A stretch of 45,290 bases of DNA from Bacillus pumilus (lineage in GTDB: Bacteria > Bacillota > Bacilli > Bacillales > Bacillaceae): contig NZ_NKHG01000045.1 of NCBI RefSeq assembly GCF_002744245.1, positions 1-45,290 of the forward strand. Direction: 5' to 3'. Below are positions 32,337-40,381 of this stretch, one piece after another. How positions within the stretch are numbered: the stretch's first letter is position 1; each line of letters starts with the position of its first letter. The position numbers and the translations under genes are program-made. The notes beneath the pieces were generated by a model. It was not told the DNA's origin. It was given only the letters and a program-made list of their open reading frames with translations, and did not search any database.

Positions 32337-33956
32337 ATGATTGCAGTGAATAATGTTAGTTTGCGCTTTGCTGATCGTAAACTATTTGAAGAAGTAAATA
32401 TTAAGTTCACTCCTGGCAACTGCTACGGATTAATTGGTGCCAACGGAGCTGGTAAATCAACGTTCCTAAAGATCCTATCTGGAGAAATCGAGGCTCAAAC
32501 TGGTGATGTTCATATGAGCCCTGGTGAACGTTTAGCGATTTTAAAACAGAACCACTTTGAATACGAAGAGTTTGAAGTGTTAAAGGTCGTTATCATGGGT
32601 CATAAACGTTTATATGATGTGATGCAGGAAAAAGATGCGATTTATATGAAACCTGATTTCTCGGATGAAGACGGAATCCGTGCAGCCGAGCTTGAAGGTG
32701 AGTTCGCTGAGTTAAACGGCTGGGAAGCAGAAAGTGAAGCAGCGATCCTATTAAAAGGTCTTGGCATCCCAGAGAGCCTTCAATCGAAGAAGATGTCTGA
32801 GCTTGGCGGTTCTGAAAAGGTAAAAGTGCTATTAGCCCAAGCTTTATTCGGTAAACCTGACGTTCTTCTTCTCGATGAGCCAACGAACCACTTGGACTTA
32901 CAAGCGATTCAGTGGCTGGAAGAATTCTTAATTAACTTTGAAAATACCGTTATCGTCGTATCGCATGATCGTCACTTTTTAAACAAAGTATGTACTCATA
33001 TTGCGGACCTTGATTTTGGAAAAATCCAAGTATATGTTGGTAATTATGATTTTTGGTATGAGTCCAGCCAGCTAGCGCTGAAACTAAGCCAGGAAGCAAA
33101 CAAGAAAAAAGAAGAACAAATTAAGCAGCTCCAAGAGTTCGTTGCTAGATTTAGTGCAAATGCTTCTAAATCAAAGCAGGCGACGTCAAGAAAGAAATTG
33201 CTTGATAAAATCTCTCTAGATGACATTAAGCCATCTTCACGTAAATACCCGTATGTTCATTTTGCGCCAGAGCGTGAAATCGGGAATGATGTCCTTCAAG
33301 TAGAAGGTCTATCAAAAACAATCGATGGCGTGAAAGTACTTGATAACGTCAGCTTTATCATGAATCGTGAAGATAAAATTGCGTTCTTAAGCCGTCATGA
33401 GCTTGCTGTGTCTACTTTATTTAAAATCCTTGCTGGTGAGATGGAGCCAGACAGCGGGACATTTAAATGGGGTGTCACAACATCTCAAGCCTTTTTCCCG
33501 AAAGACAACAGTGAATACTTTGAAGGAAGCGACTTAGATCTAGTTGATTGGCTGCGTCAATATTCTCCTAATGATCAAAGTGAAAGCTTCTTACGCGGCT
33601 TCTTAGGTCGTATGCTTTTCTCTGGGGAAGAAGTAAAGAAAAAGGCAAGCGTCCTATCTGGAGGAGAAAAGGTTCGTTGCATGCTATCAAAAATGATGCT
33701 GTCTGGAGCGAATATTTTGCTGTTAGACGAGCCGACGAACCATTTAGACCTAGAGTCGATCACAGCGCTGAATAACGGCTTAATGAGCTTTAAAGGGGCT
33801 ATGCTCTTCTCATCTCATGACCATCAGTTTGTTGAAACAGTCGCAAACCGTATGATCGAAGTGACGCCAAATGGCATCGTCGATAAACAAACAACATATG
33901 ATGAGTTTTTAGCAGATCAAGACATTCAAAAAAGACTTCATGAGCTTTATGCGTAA
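32337..33956 (+). CDS. ykpA: ABC-F family ATPase YkpA
   Basis: Soluble tandem-ABC protein of the ABC-F translation-factor family (E. coli YbiT-like), 539 aa. NBD1: Walker A GANGAGKS (34-41), ELGGSEKVKVLLAQ in place of LSGGQ, Walker B LLLDEPTNHLD. A linker of charged helices (~240-310, KKKEEQIKQLQEFV) connects to NBD2: LSGGEKVRCMLS and LLLDEPTNHLD are intact. The NBD2 Walker A reads SRHELAVST, with Val358 at the usual lysine and no P-loop glycines. B. subtilis panE (ykpB), which I recall next to it, is missing. Confidence 0.93.
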   Translation: MIAVNNVSLRFADRKLFEEVNIKFTPGNCYGLIGANGAGKSTFLKILSGEIEAQTGDVHMSPGERLAILKQNHFEYEEFEVLKVVIMGHKRLYDVMQEKDAIYMKPDFSDEDGIRAAELEGEFAELNGWEAESEAAILLKGLGIPESLQSKKMSELGGSEKVKVLLAQALFGKPDVLLLDEPTNHLDLQAIQWLEEFLINFENTVIVVSHDRHFLNKVCTHIADLDFGKIQVYVGNYDFWYESSQLALKLSQEANKKKEEQIKQLQEFVARFSANASKSKQATSRKKLLDKISLDDIKPSSRKYPYVHFAPEREIGNDVLQVEGLSKTIDGVKVLDNVSFIMNREDKIAFLSRHELAVSTLFKILAGEMEPDSGTFKWGVTTSQAFFPKDNSEYFEGSDLDLVDWLRQYSPNDQSESFLRGFLGRMLFSGEEVKKKASVLSGGEKVRCMLSKMMLSGANILLLDEPTNHLDLESITALNNGLMSFKGAMLFSSHDHQFVETVANRMIEVTPNGIVDKQTTYDEFLADQDIQKRLHELYA

Positions 33957-33961
33957 TAATG

Positions 33962-33995
33962 AAGAAAAGACATCCACATACGGATGTCTTTTCTT
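33962..33995. terminator. Bidirectional terminator between ykpA and ampS
   Basis: AAGAAAAGACATCC (33962-33975) and GGATGTCTTTTCTT (33982-33995) form a perfect 14-bp stem with T-rich flanks on both strands. Confidence 0.88.
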
Positions 33996-33998
33996 GAT

Positions 33999-35230
33999 TT
34001 AAAAAGCCCAGTTTCCATTTCGGAAGATCGGTTCACGTTTCCCATCTTTTGTGATCCCATCTATATTCATTTCCTTCGAACCAATCATGAAATCGACGTG
34101 TGTAATGCTGCTGTTGACACCAGCTGCGTCTAATTCCTCACGTTTCATCTCTTTTCCGCCTTCGATATTAAACGCATAACCGCTGCCGATGGCAAGGTGG
34201 TTCGATGCATTTTCATCGTAAAGTGTATTGTAATAGAGAATATTCGAGTTTGAAATTGGTGAATCATCTGGTACGAGGGCGACCTCGCCTAAATAATGAG
34301 AGCCTTCATCAGTTTCAACCAGTGATGTTAAAATGTCTTCGCCTTCTTTTGCTTTCACATCAACAATACGACCATTTTCTAAGGTTAATGTAAATTCATC
34401 AATGATGTTTCCGGCATAGCTGAGCGGTTTTGTGCTTGATACAGTACCGTTCACACCGTCTTTTTTAGGCACGGTAAACACTTCTTCTGTTGGCATATTG
34501 GCCATGAAAGATACGCCGCGCTCACTCACACTGCCAGCACCTACCCAAATATGCTGCTCTGGAAGCTCAATCGTCAAGTCTGTACCTGGTGCTTCATAAT
34601 GCAGCTTGTGGTAGTGACGTTCATTTAATACTTTTACTTTTTCATTTAATGACTCATCATGCTTTTTCCACGCTTCAACAGGATCTGGCTGATCAGCGCG
34701 TGCAACTTTAAAAATTTGATCCCATAATAAAGCGACAGCCTCTTCATCTGCATGCTCAGGGAAAATCTTTTTCGCCCAATCTTTTGATGCAGCACCTACG
34801 ACGTCCAAGCGACTTTGTCCGATTGAACGTATTGACGATATGTATGAAGTGCTGAACCAGCAGCCTTTTGCTGTGAAGCAATTTTTTTCGAGTCAATGCC
34901 TCTCAGAAGATCAGGGCTTTCTGACAAGATGGTAATAAAAGCCCCACCGCGTTTTGCGATGGTTTCCATCATCTGTGCTTCCCATTCTGGGAATTGCTCA
35001 AAAACATCTTGTGGTGCATGTTCATATTTTAAACGGGTAAGAACACCATCACTCCAGCGGATATGTACGTTTTTCGCCCCGCGCTCATATGCGTGTTTTG
35101 CCACAAGACGAACAAGGTCAACAGATTCAGTATACGCAGATACGACCACTTCCTGTCCTTGTTGAACATTTACACCGACTTCAACGATGGTCTTTGCATA
35201 TTGATCTAGTTGTTTTTCAAATGAACTCAT
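33999..35230 (-). pseudogene. ampS: Aminopeptidase AmpS (M29), frameshifted
   Basis: M29-family metallo-aminopeptidase of about 410 aa when whole. The first frame (35230-~34800) runs from MSSFEKQLDQYAKTIVEVGV to YVQSDKVAWTS and then a stop. The second frame (~34808-33999) holds the metal-binding part: LTIELPEQHIWVGAG, MANMPTEEVFTVP, GGKEMKREELDAAG and THVDFMIGS. The join is at about 34802-34806, where TGGACGTCGTAGG lacks one base for the expected Trp-Thr-Val-Val-Gly. This is a one-base loss outside any homopolymer. ATG 35230 follows AAAGGAGGG. The N-terminal fragment alone would be inactive. Confidence 0.88.
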
Positions 35231-35310
35231 AAAAAACCCTCCTTTAGTCATGTTCATCATATCAGATTTAAGACCGAAAAGGAAAATGGGGAGCCACTTT
35301 GAAGCAAAAT

Positions 35311-35338
35311 AAAAAAGCCGCTTTCGTGCGGCTTTTTT
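35311..35338 (-). terminator. mreBH-ykpC terminator
   Basis: AAAAAAGCCGC (35311-35321) pairs with GCGGCTTTTTT (35328-35338); on the minus strand it ends in six T. The stem overlaps the ykpC stop codon by two bases. Confidence 0.9.
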
Positions 35339-35468
35339 AGCGGTTCAGTTGTTTCACAGGCTGTGCATTAGAAGGGGGCATATGTGAAAACGACAGGCTC
35401 ATTCCTCCTAAAATAATACCGGTTAGAATGACTGTGACAACCACCCGTTTACCTAAATCAAGTAACAT
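35337..35468 (-). CDS. ykpC: Small membrane protein YkpC
   Basis: A 43-aa protein with one hydrophobic helix (VVVTVILTGIILGGMSLSFS, ~9-28) after a short basic start (MLLDLGKR) and a polar Pro/Asn/Gln tail. It corresponds to B. subtilis YkpC, encoded behind mreBH; function unknown. AAGGAGG precedes the ATG at 35468. It lies 74 nt downstream of mreBH and ends in a terminator, so the two form an operon. Confidence 0.85.
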   Translation of the reverse strand: MLLDLGKRVVVTVILTGIILGGMSLSFSHMPPSNAQPVKQLNR

Positions 35469-35542
35469 GTTCTTCCTCCTTCATGTTTATCCATTCCTCA
35501 CGATATGATCGAAATGATGAAAAAAGAAGTAGAACAAGAAGA

Positions 35543-36550
35543 TTATTTTAACGTTTTTTGCAATTTGTCGATCACTTCTAATGAACGACCCGTTCCAATT
35601 GCGACAGATTCAAGCGGATTTGCCGCAATATGAACTGGAACGACAATCTCTTGGGAGAGCCATTCTTGAATCCCATTTAAAAGAGCACCGCCGCCTGTTA
35701 AAATCACGCCGCGGTCTACGATATCGCCACTTAGTTCTGGAGGGCTGTCCTCTAACGTGGCACGAATCGCCTCTAAAATATGGAGAAGTGATTCTCGCAT
35801 GGCGCCTTGAATTTCATGAGATTCAAGTGTAATCGTTTTTGGAAGACCTGTGACAAGATCCCGTCCACGCACCTCTAATGACTCAGGCTCATGCTCAATG
35901 AGTCCATAACCAATTTCCATTTTCACCTGCTCAGCTGTCCGCTCTCCAATCAGTAGATTGTATTTCTTTCTCACAAACGTAATGATATCTTCATCCAGCT
36001 GATCTCCGCCAATACGAATGGAATGACAAGAGACAACACCTCCAAATGAAATGATCGCCACTTCTGTTGTTCCTCCGCCAATATCTACAATGACGTTCGC
36101 AACAGGCTCGTCTACTGGTAGATCAGCGCCGATTGCAGCTGCGACAGGTTCTTCAATTAAATGCACATGCTTTGCTCCGCAATTCTTCACAGCATCGCTG
36201 ATCGCACGGCGCTCGACAGCTGTTGAACCAGAAGGTGTGCATACAACCACGGTCGGCTTTCTAAAGGTAAACCCAATATTTTTTCCTGCTTTTTTCATGA
36301 TTTGTTTAAGTAAATCTGTTGTCATATCATAATCAGCGATGACACCGTCTTTCATCGGGCGAATCGCCACAATTTTTCCAGGAGTTTTCCCAATCATCTC
36401 TTTTGCTTCTGCTCCGACTGCAAGCACAGTCTTTGTTTCTGTATCTACTGCCACGACGGACGGTTCATTTAGAATAATTCCCTTGTTTTTACTATAAACC
36501 AATATGTTAGCTGTTCCTAAATCAATTCCAATTTCGGCATTTTGAAACAT
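35543..36550 (-). CDS. mreBH: Actin-like cell-shape protein MreBH
   Basis: Bacterial actin paralogue that directs side-wall synthesis and the hydrolase LytE in B. subtilis. Phosphate loops are [13 protein letters not shown] (N-terminus) and [14 protein letters not shown] (~155-168); [10 protein letters not shown] and [11 protein letters not shown] are in the C-terminal half. The ATG at 36550 (MFQNAEIG) gives 335 aa, the B. subtilis length, with GGGTGA upstream; a TTG at 36562 overlaps that site. Candidate SigI promoter at 36603-36631. Confidence 0.95.
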   Translation of the reverse strand: MFQNAEIGIDLGTANILVYSKNKGIILNEPSVVAVDTETKTVLAVGAEAKEMIGKTPGKIVAIRPMKDGVIADYDMTTDLLKQIMKKAGKNIGFTFRKPTVVVCTPSGSTAVERRAISDAVKNCGAKHVHLIEEPVAAAIGADLPVDEPVANVIVDIGGGTTEVAIISFGGVVSCHSIRIGGDQLDEDIITFVRKKYNLLIGERTAEQVKMEIGYGLIEHEPESLEVRGRDLVTGLPKTITLESHEIQGAMRESLLHILEAIRATLEDSPPELSGDIVDRGVILTGGGALLNGIQEWLSQEIVVPVHIAANPLESVAIGTGRSLEVIDKLQKTLK

Positions 36551-36602
36551 GTTTTCACCCAATCTCTATTTTTGCTGTTTTAAACAATTTTACATTTAAA
36601 AG

Positions 36603-36631
36603 TTCAAAGGATGGGTGTCATTTGTGGGGGT
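36603..36631 (-). promoter_or_regulatory. Candidate SigI-type promoter for mreBH
   Basis: On the minus strand, ACCCCC (36631-36626), 17 nt, then TTTGAA (36608-36603). SigI promoters have a C-rich -35 and a -10 containing CGAA; here the -10 has TGAA. B. subtilis mreBH belongs to the SigI heat-stress regulon. Confidence 0.4.
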
Positions 36632-36735
36632 TTGTGATGACCTTGAAATGAATCTGTAAAATTCAAGTCTCATTTTGACAATCACAATAAATTTTCCCTT
36701 TGTTTTTTCTTTTATGAAAAAAATTTTTAAGTAGG

Positions 36736-36762
36736 AGAAACCTTTTGAGAATCTCTTACGTC
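36736..36762 (+). promoter_or_regulatory. SigX-type (ECF) promoter of abh
   Basis: AGAAAC (36736-36741), a 17-nt spacer and CGTC (36759-36762). This matches the ECF pattern -AAC-N16/17-CGWC, close to SigX. B. subtilis abh is transcribed by SigX. Confidence 0.65.
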
Positions 36763-36826
36763 TACGATATATCAATTGGTGAAAAACAGATTGATCTTGA
36801 CCTAACGAAAGAAAGAGGGAACGAAA

Positions 36827-37105
36827 TTGAAATCTATCGGAGTCGTAAGAAAAGTAGATGAACTAGGGCGTATTGTTATGCCAATCGAATTGAGAAGAGC
36901 ACTTGATATCGCAATTAAAGACAGTATGGAATTTTTTATAGATGGAGAGAAAATCGTTTTGAAAAAATATCAGCCTCAAGGCGTTTGCCTCATGACTGGT
37001 GAAATTACTTCTGAGAATCACGAATATGGGAATGGTCAAATTACATTAAGCGCTGAAGGCGCAGAACTACTGCTAAAAGAGCTTCAAGAAGCCCTTGAGC
37101 AGTAA
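36827..37105 (+). CDS. abh: AbrB paralogue Abh
   Basis: Transition-state regulator, 92 aa. The N-terminal swapped-hairpin DNA-binding domain (MKSIGVVRKVDELGRIVMPI...) carries the AbrB-type arginines; the C-terminal half is for oligomerisation. In B. subtilis it controls lantibiotic, biofilm and autolysis genes with AbrB. The start is TTG 36827 after AAAGAGGGA. The AbrB antirepressor gene abbA is in the same window; AbbA of B. subtilis acts on AbrB but not on Abh. Confidence 0.94.
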   Translation: MKSIGVVRKVDELGRIVMPIELRRALDIAIKDSMEFFIDGEKIVLKKYQPQGVCLMTGEITSENHEYGNGQITLSAEGAELLLKELQEALEQ

Positions 37106-37110
37106 ATAAA

Positions 37111-37153
37111 AATAGCCTGCTCTCTTCCTTTGGCTGAGAACAGGCTATTTTTT
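37111..37153. terminator. abh terminator
   Basis: AATAGCCTG (37111-37119) with CAGGCTATT (37141-37149), inner TCTC/GAGA pairs, then T-run. Confidence 0.88.
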
Positions 37154-37248
37154 CTGAAAAAGTTCCTTAAAAATGCCGCATCACCCTCAAAAATTAAGTG
37201 GAAAATGGTACAATTGACAAAGAATCTCAGGGCGGCAGGTGGAATCAT

Positions 37249-38616
37249 TTGAACAAAACATACCAAGTGCGGATCGTGTTATCTGCTCTTGCATTTATCA
37301 TCATTTTGAGCTGGGATTTCTTTTATTATCTAGGCGGCTATCAAATTAATTGGCCGCTCGATCTAGCCTTCACTGTCGTTGTTTTAGCTGGTATTTGGAT
37401 CGTCTCAGGCTATGTGGACCGGTTAAATTTACTTGTGTCGGATTTAAACGAAAGAGAGAAAGAAGCACACGAACTGACAGAGCGGCTGAATCGAATTACA
37501 GATAACTTGCAAGAAATCGTCTTTGAAACAAATGAAAAGGGTCAAATCGTATTCTTAAATCAAGCATGGAAACAAATGACAGGTTACGACTTAGAGGAAT
37601 GTCTTGGGACGATGTACAATCAGTATTTTTATCAAGAAGAGCATGTCGTCCAGCATTTGTTATCTGTTATAAAAGAGCATAAGGATGAGGGACGAGTTGA
37701 ACTGCAGCTCCTGCATAAAGACGGAAAAAAGGTATGGGGTGACGTTCATTACAAGCTCTACTTTGATGAGCAGCATCAGTTTACTGGTGGCATTGGAACA
37801 GTTGCTGATATCACGAAACAAAAGCAGGCAAAGCTCGAGCTTGAAAGATCTAATCAGCAATTGCAAATGCAGGCACAAAAGCTAGCAGTTGCAGGACAAA
37901 TAGCTGCTGGGATTGCTCATGAAGTCAGAAATCCACTCACATCAGTCAGCGGTTTTTTGCAGCTGATGAAAACACAATATCCCGAAAGAACCGATTATTT
38001 TGACATTATCTTTTCGGAAATTAAACGGATTGATTTTGTTTTAAGTGAGCTGCTTGTATTAGCAAAGCCTCAATCGGTCAACTTCCAAGAAGTGCAGCTT
38101 CATGAGCTGTTAGAACAGGTCATTACCCTTTTAAAAACAAATGCAGTTCTTTCTAATATTGATATCAAGCAGCTATTTAAAAAGCAGGATGCTGGGGTTA
38201 TTTTAGCAGACGCCAATCAAATGAAGCAGTTGTTCATTAATTTAATTAAAAATGCCATTGAAGCAATGCCTGATGGGGGCAGTATATACATATCAACAGA
38301 AAAAATGATGAATGAATGGAAGATTACCATTCAAGATGAAGGAAAAGGGATGTCTGAAGAGGATATTCAGAAAATATATGACCCGTTCTTCTCAACCAAA
38401 AAAGAGGGGACAGGACTTGGTCTGACCATCTGTGCGACGATTTTAAAGGATCATCACGGAAGAATGGATGTATCCAGTGAGCTAGGAAAAGGCACAGCTT
38501 TTCATATTTATTTACCTACCTGTGTATCAAAAAAGCAGACAGAAGCAAGGCGAGAGGGCGTGATTTGTGATGACGATGAAGACTTTATTTGTATATGGGA
38601 CTCTTCTAAAACATGA
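37249..38616 (+). CDS. kinC: Sporulation/biofilm sensor histidine kinase KinC
   Basis: Phosphorelay kinase feeding Spo0F/Spo0A; in B. subtilis it responds to potassium leakage and drives matrix genes. Two helices (~8-27 and ~34-55) are followed by a PAS domain (~80-190, IVFETNEKGQIVFLNQAW), a HisKA domain with His224 (GIAHEVRNPLTSVSGF) and an ATPase domain (LIKNAIEAMPDGG, DEGKGM, GTGLGLTICATIL). TTG 37249 follows AGGTGG with 6 nt and gives the family start MNKTYQVRI; a GTG at 37198 lacks a site. After YLPT the protein continues ~31 residues past the B. subtilis end, over the first ~47 bases of ykqA. This tail (CVSKKQTEARREG...) is odd in composition and may be a late frame change. Confidence 0.92.
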   Translation: MNKTYQVRIVLSALAFIIILSWDFFYYLGGYQINWPLDLAFTVVVLAGIWIVSGYVDRLNLLVSDLNEREKEAHELTERLNRITDNLQEIVFETNEKGQIVFLNQAWKQMTGYDLEECLGTMYNQYFYQEEHVVQHLLSVIKEHKDEGRVELQLLHKDGKKVWGDVHYKLYFDEQHQFTGGIGTVADITKQKQAKLELERSNQQLQMQAQKLAVAGQIAAGIAHEVRNPLTSVSGFLQLMKTQYPERTDYFDIIFSEIKRIDFVLSELLVLAKPQSVNFQEVQLHELLEQVITLLKTNAVLSNIDIKQLFKKQDAGVILADANQMKQLFINLIKNAIEAMPDGGSIYISTEKMMNEWKITIQDEGKGMSEEDIQKIYDPFFSTKKEGTGLGLTICATILKDHHGRMDVSSELGKGTAFHIYLPTCVSKKQTEARREGVICDDDEDFICIWDSSKT

Positions 38617-39406
38617 AGAGTATCATGAGACGTATTTGAAAGAAAGCAGCCCATTAGCTAAATCGGCTTGGATAAAGGGGAGGCTGTACGATACAGGTGC
38701 AGGGTCTCCTGCATGTGTTCTTGCGGAAAAAAGCAGCGTATATGGAGAATTGTATGAGGTGACCGCTGAAACATTGAATAAGATAGACGAGCTAGAGGAA
38801 GGGTATGTCATGCAGGAAATAGATGTCATGACTGATCAAGGACCAAAGGCGGCAATTGCATACACATTACCTGAACAGAAGGCATTAGATCTGGAGGAGA
38901 TTGAGAGCGGCTGCTGGAAAGAATACAAACTGTGGCAGCGTGAACCGTCATCTTTCTATTATTTTGCCTATGGCTCCTGTATGGACGATGCAAGGTTTAA
39001 GCTCGCCAAAGTCGATCATTACTTCAAACGGATCATCGGCGGCGGTGCACTTGACCGCTTTACAACTAGATTTACATTGGTGCGACCTGATGGATCACGA
39101 GCGGATATGGTAGAAGACGGGGGAGAAACTGAGGGTGTTCTATATGAGTTGCCTTTCGATGCGATAAGGTATTTGTACAAACGAGAGGGCGTATATGAGG
39201 GCACATATCGGCCAGCTTTTGTCGATGTCAAAATGGGTAATCAAATATATGAGGACTGCTTAACTTTTCTCGTCTTACAAAAGAGTGAAGAAATCGCTCC
39301 GCCAGGTCATTATCGCAGTGAGATAGAAAAAGGAGCAGACCTCTATTTAAGTGAGGCATTCCGTAAAAAAATTCGTTCTCATATGGATTCATTAATCAAA
39401 TCATAG
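38570..39406 (+). CDS. ykqA: Gamma-glutamylcyclotransferase-like protein YkqA
   Basis: A 278-aa protein with two gamma-glutamylcyclotransferase-fold halves: FVYGTLLKHEEYHETYL at ~5 and YYFAYGSCMDDARFKL at ~125. Conserved Glu regions are VYGELYEV and TEGVLYELP. The substrate is unknown. The start is uncertain: GTG 38567, ATG 38570 and ATG 38576 are all in frame downstream of AGAGGG (38553-38558). It overlaps the 3' end of kinC, so coupling is likely. Confidence 0.88.
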   Translation: MTMKTLFVYGTLLKHEEYHETYLKESSPLAKSAWIKGRLYDTGAGSPACVLAEKSSVYGELYEVTAETLNKIDELEEGYVMQEIDVMTDQGPKAAIAYTLPEQKALDLEEIESGCWKEYKLWQREPSSFYYFAYGSCMDDARFKLAKVDHYFKRIIGGGALDRFTTRFTLVRPDGSRADMVEDGGETEGVLYELPFDAIRYLYKREGVYEGTYRPAFVDVKMGNQIYEDCLTFLVLQKSEEIAPPGHYRSEIEKGADLYLSEAFRKKIRSHMDSLIKS

Positions 39407-39442
39407 TAAAATGCATGGTAAGTGATAAAAAGGAGTCTGAAC

Positions 39443-40111
39443 ATGAAAAAGGAATATGCAGTCATTGGTCTTGGACGCTTTGGCGGAAGTATTTGCAAGG
39501 CGCTGAGCGAAGAAGGACTTGAAGTAATGGCCATGGATATGAATGAAGACCGAGTGAACGAATACGCTAAAATTGCGTCACATGCGGTGATCGGTGATTC
39601 AACGGATGAATCTGTTTTAAAAAATCTAGGGATCCGTAATTTTGATCATGTCATCGTCGCTATTGGAGAGAACATTCAGGCAAGTATTTTAACAACCATT
39701 ATGTTGAAAGAGCTTGGCGTCAAAATGGTTACAGTGAAAGCACAAAATGACTACCATGAAAAGGTACTTAACAAAATTGGAGCGGATCGCATTGTTCATC
39801 CAGAGCGAGATATGGGCAAACGGATTGCACATAAAATCATTTCCAACAACGTGCTGGATTATTTAGAGCTGTCAGATGAGTATAGTCTCATTGAAATCGT
39901 TGCAAACAACAGGCTTGCAGGGCATTCTCTTCTAGATCTCGATATTAGAGCAAGATACGGCATCAATATTGTCGCGATTAAGCGTGGGAAAGAAGTCATT
40001 GTTTCACCGTTAGCTGATGAAATGATACAAAAAGAGGATGTCCTCATCGTCATTGGGTCGGTAGCAGATATTGGACGCTTTGAAAAACGAGAAATGCAGA
40101 ACGAAAATTAA
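39443..40111 (+). CDS. ktrC: Potassium channel regulatory subunit KtrC
   Basis: RCK-type cytosolic subunit (222 aa) that gates the KtrD potassium channel; it binds ATP/ADP in the N-lobe (GLGRFGGSICKAL, ~9-21) and c-di-AMP in the C-lobe (~140-215) in Gram-positive relatives. AAAGGAG precedes ATG 39443 (MKKEYAVIG); the longer frame start at 39422 has no site. No c-di-AMP (ydaO) riboswitch is present upstream; only 36 nt separate it from ykqA. Confidence 0.93.
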   Translation: MKKEYAVIGLGRFGGSICKALSEEGLEVMAMDMNEDRVNEYAKIASHAVIGDSTDESVLKNLGIRNFDHVIVAIGENIQASILTTIMLKELGVKMVTVKAQNDYHEKVLNKIGADRIVHPERDMGKRIAHKIISNNVLDYLELSDEYSLIEIVANNRLAGHSLLDLDIRARYGINIVAIKRGKEVIVSPLADEMIQKEDVLIVIGSVADIGRFEKREMQNEN

Positions 40112-40135
40112 GCACTCCGAGAAGGGGTGTTTTTT
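40111..40135 (+). terminator. ktrC terminator
   Basis: GCACTCC (40112-40118) pairs with GGGGTGT (40124-40130) with two G-U pairs, then six T. Confidence 0.8.
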
Positions 40136-40182
40136 ATATGAATGTGTACATAACAGATGGACAGTGAAGGGGGAGAAAGAAA

Positions 40183-40239
40183 GTGAAAGGAGTTTATTTT
40201 TTCAGAAAAAGGAATGAAAAGAGCAAAAATGATCAGTAG
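40183..40239 (+). CDS. Possible 18-aa peptide upstream of adeC
   Basis: GTG 40183 lies 7 nt after AAGGGGGAG (40167-40175), an excellent ribosome binding site, and opens 18 codons (MKGVYFFRKRNEKSKNDQ) before TAG. The peptide is short, basic and soluble. A promoter was not found between the ktrC terminator and this point. It could be spurious or a leader peptide. Confidence 0.25.
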   Translation: MKGVYFFRKRNEKSKNDQ

Positions 40240-40313
40240 CATTTTTCATTCAATTATCACTATTCAGAAATAAAAATCAGCCCTTTTATATGGTTGATTT
40301 TCTCTAAATGTCA

Positions 40314-40342
40314 TTGACTGGGCAAACAGATTCGTTTACGAT
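40314..40342 (+). promoter_or_regulatory. adeC promoter
   Basis: TTGACT (40314-40319), a 17-nt spacer and TACGAT (40337-40342), ending 39 nt before the start. No purine-riboswitch-like fold was recognised in the short leader. Confidence 0.65.
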
Positions 40343-40381
40343 AAGAAACATTATATTGTTTACTTGGAGGAGGCAGTGTCG

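Noticed and set aside
39407..39442. c-di-AMP (ydaO/yuaA) riboswitch upstream of ktrC
   Set aside because: Only 36 nt separate ktrC from ykqA, far too short.
40213..40272. 19-codon frame (MKRAKMISSIF...) upstream of adeC
   Set aside because: It overlaps the better-supported GTG frame, its AAAAAGGA site abuts the ATG with no spacer, and no promoter is visible.
40136..40381. Purine riboswitch upstream of adeC
   Set aside because: The transcript from the likely promoter has only a ~30-nt leader, and I could not find the conserved loop bases in the rest of the gap.
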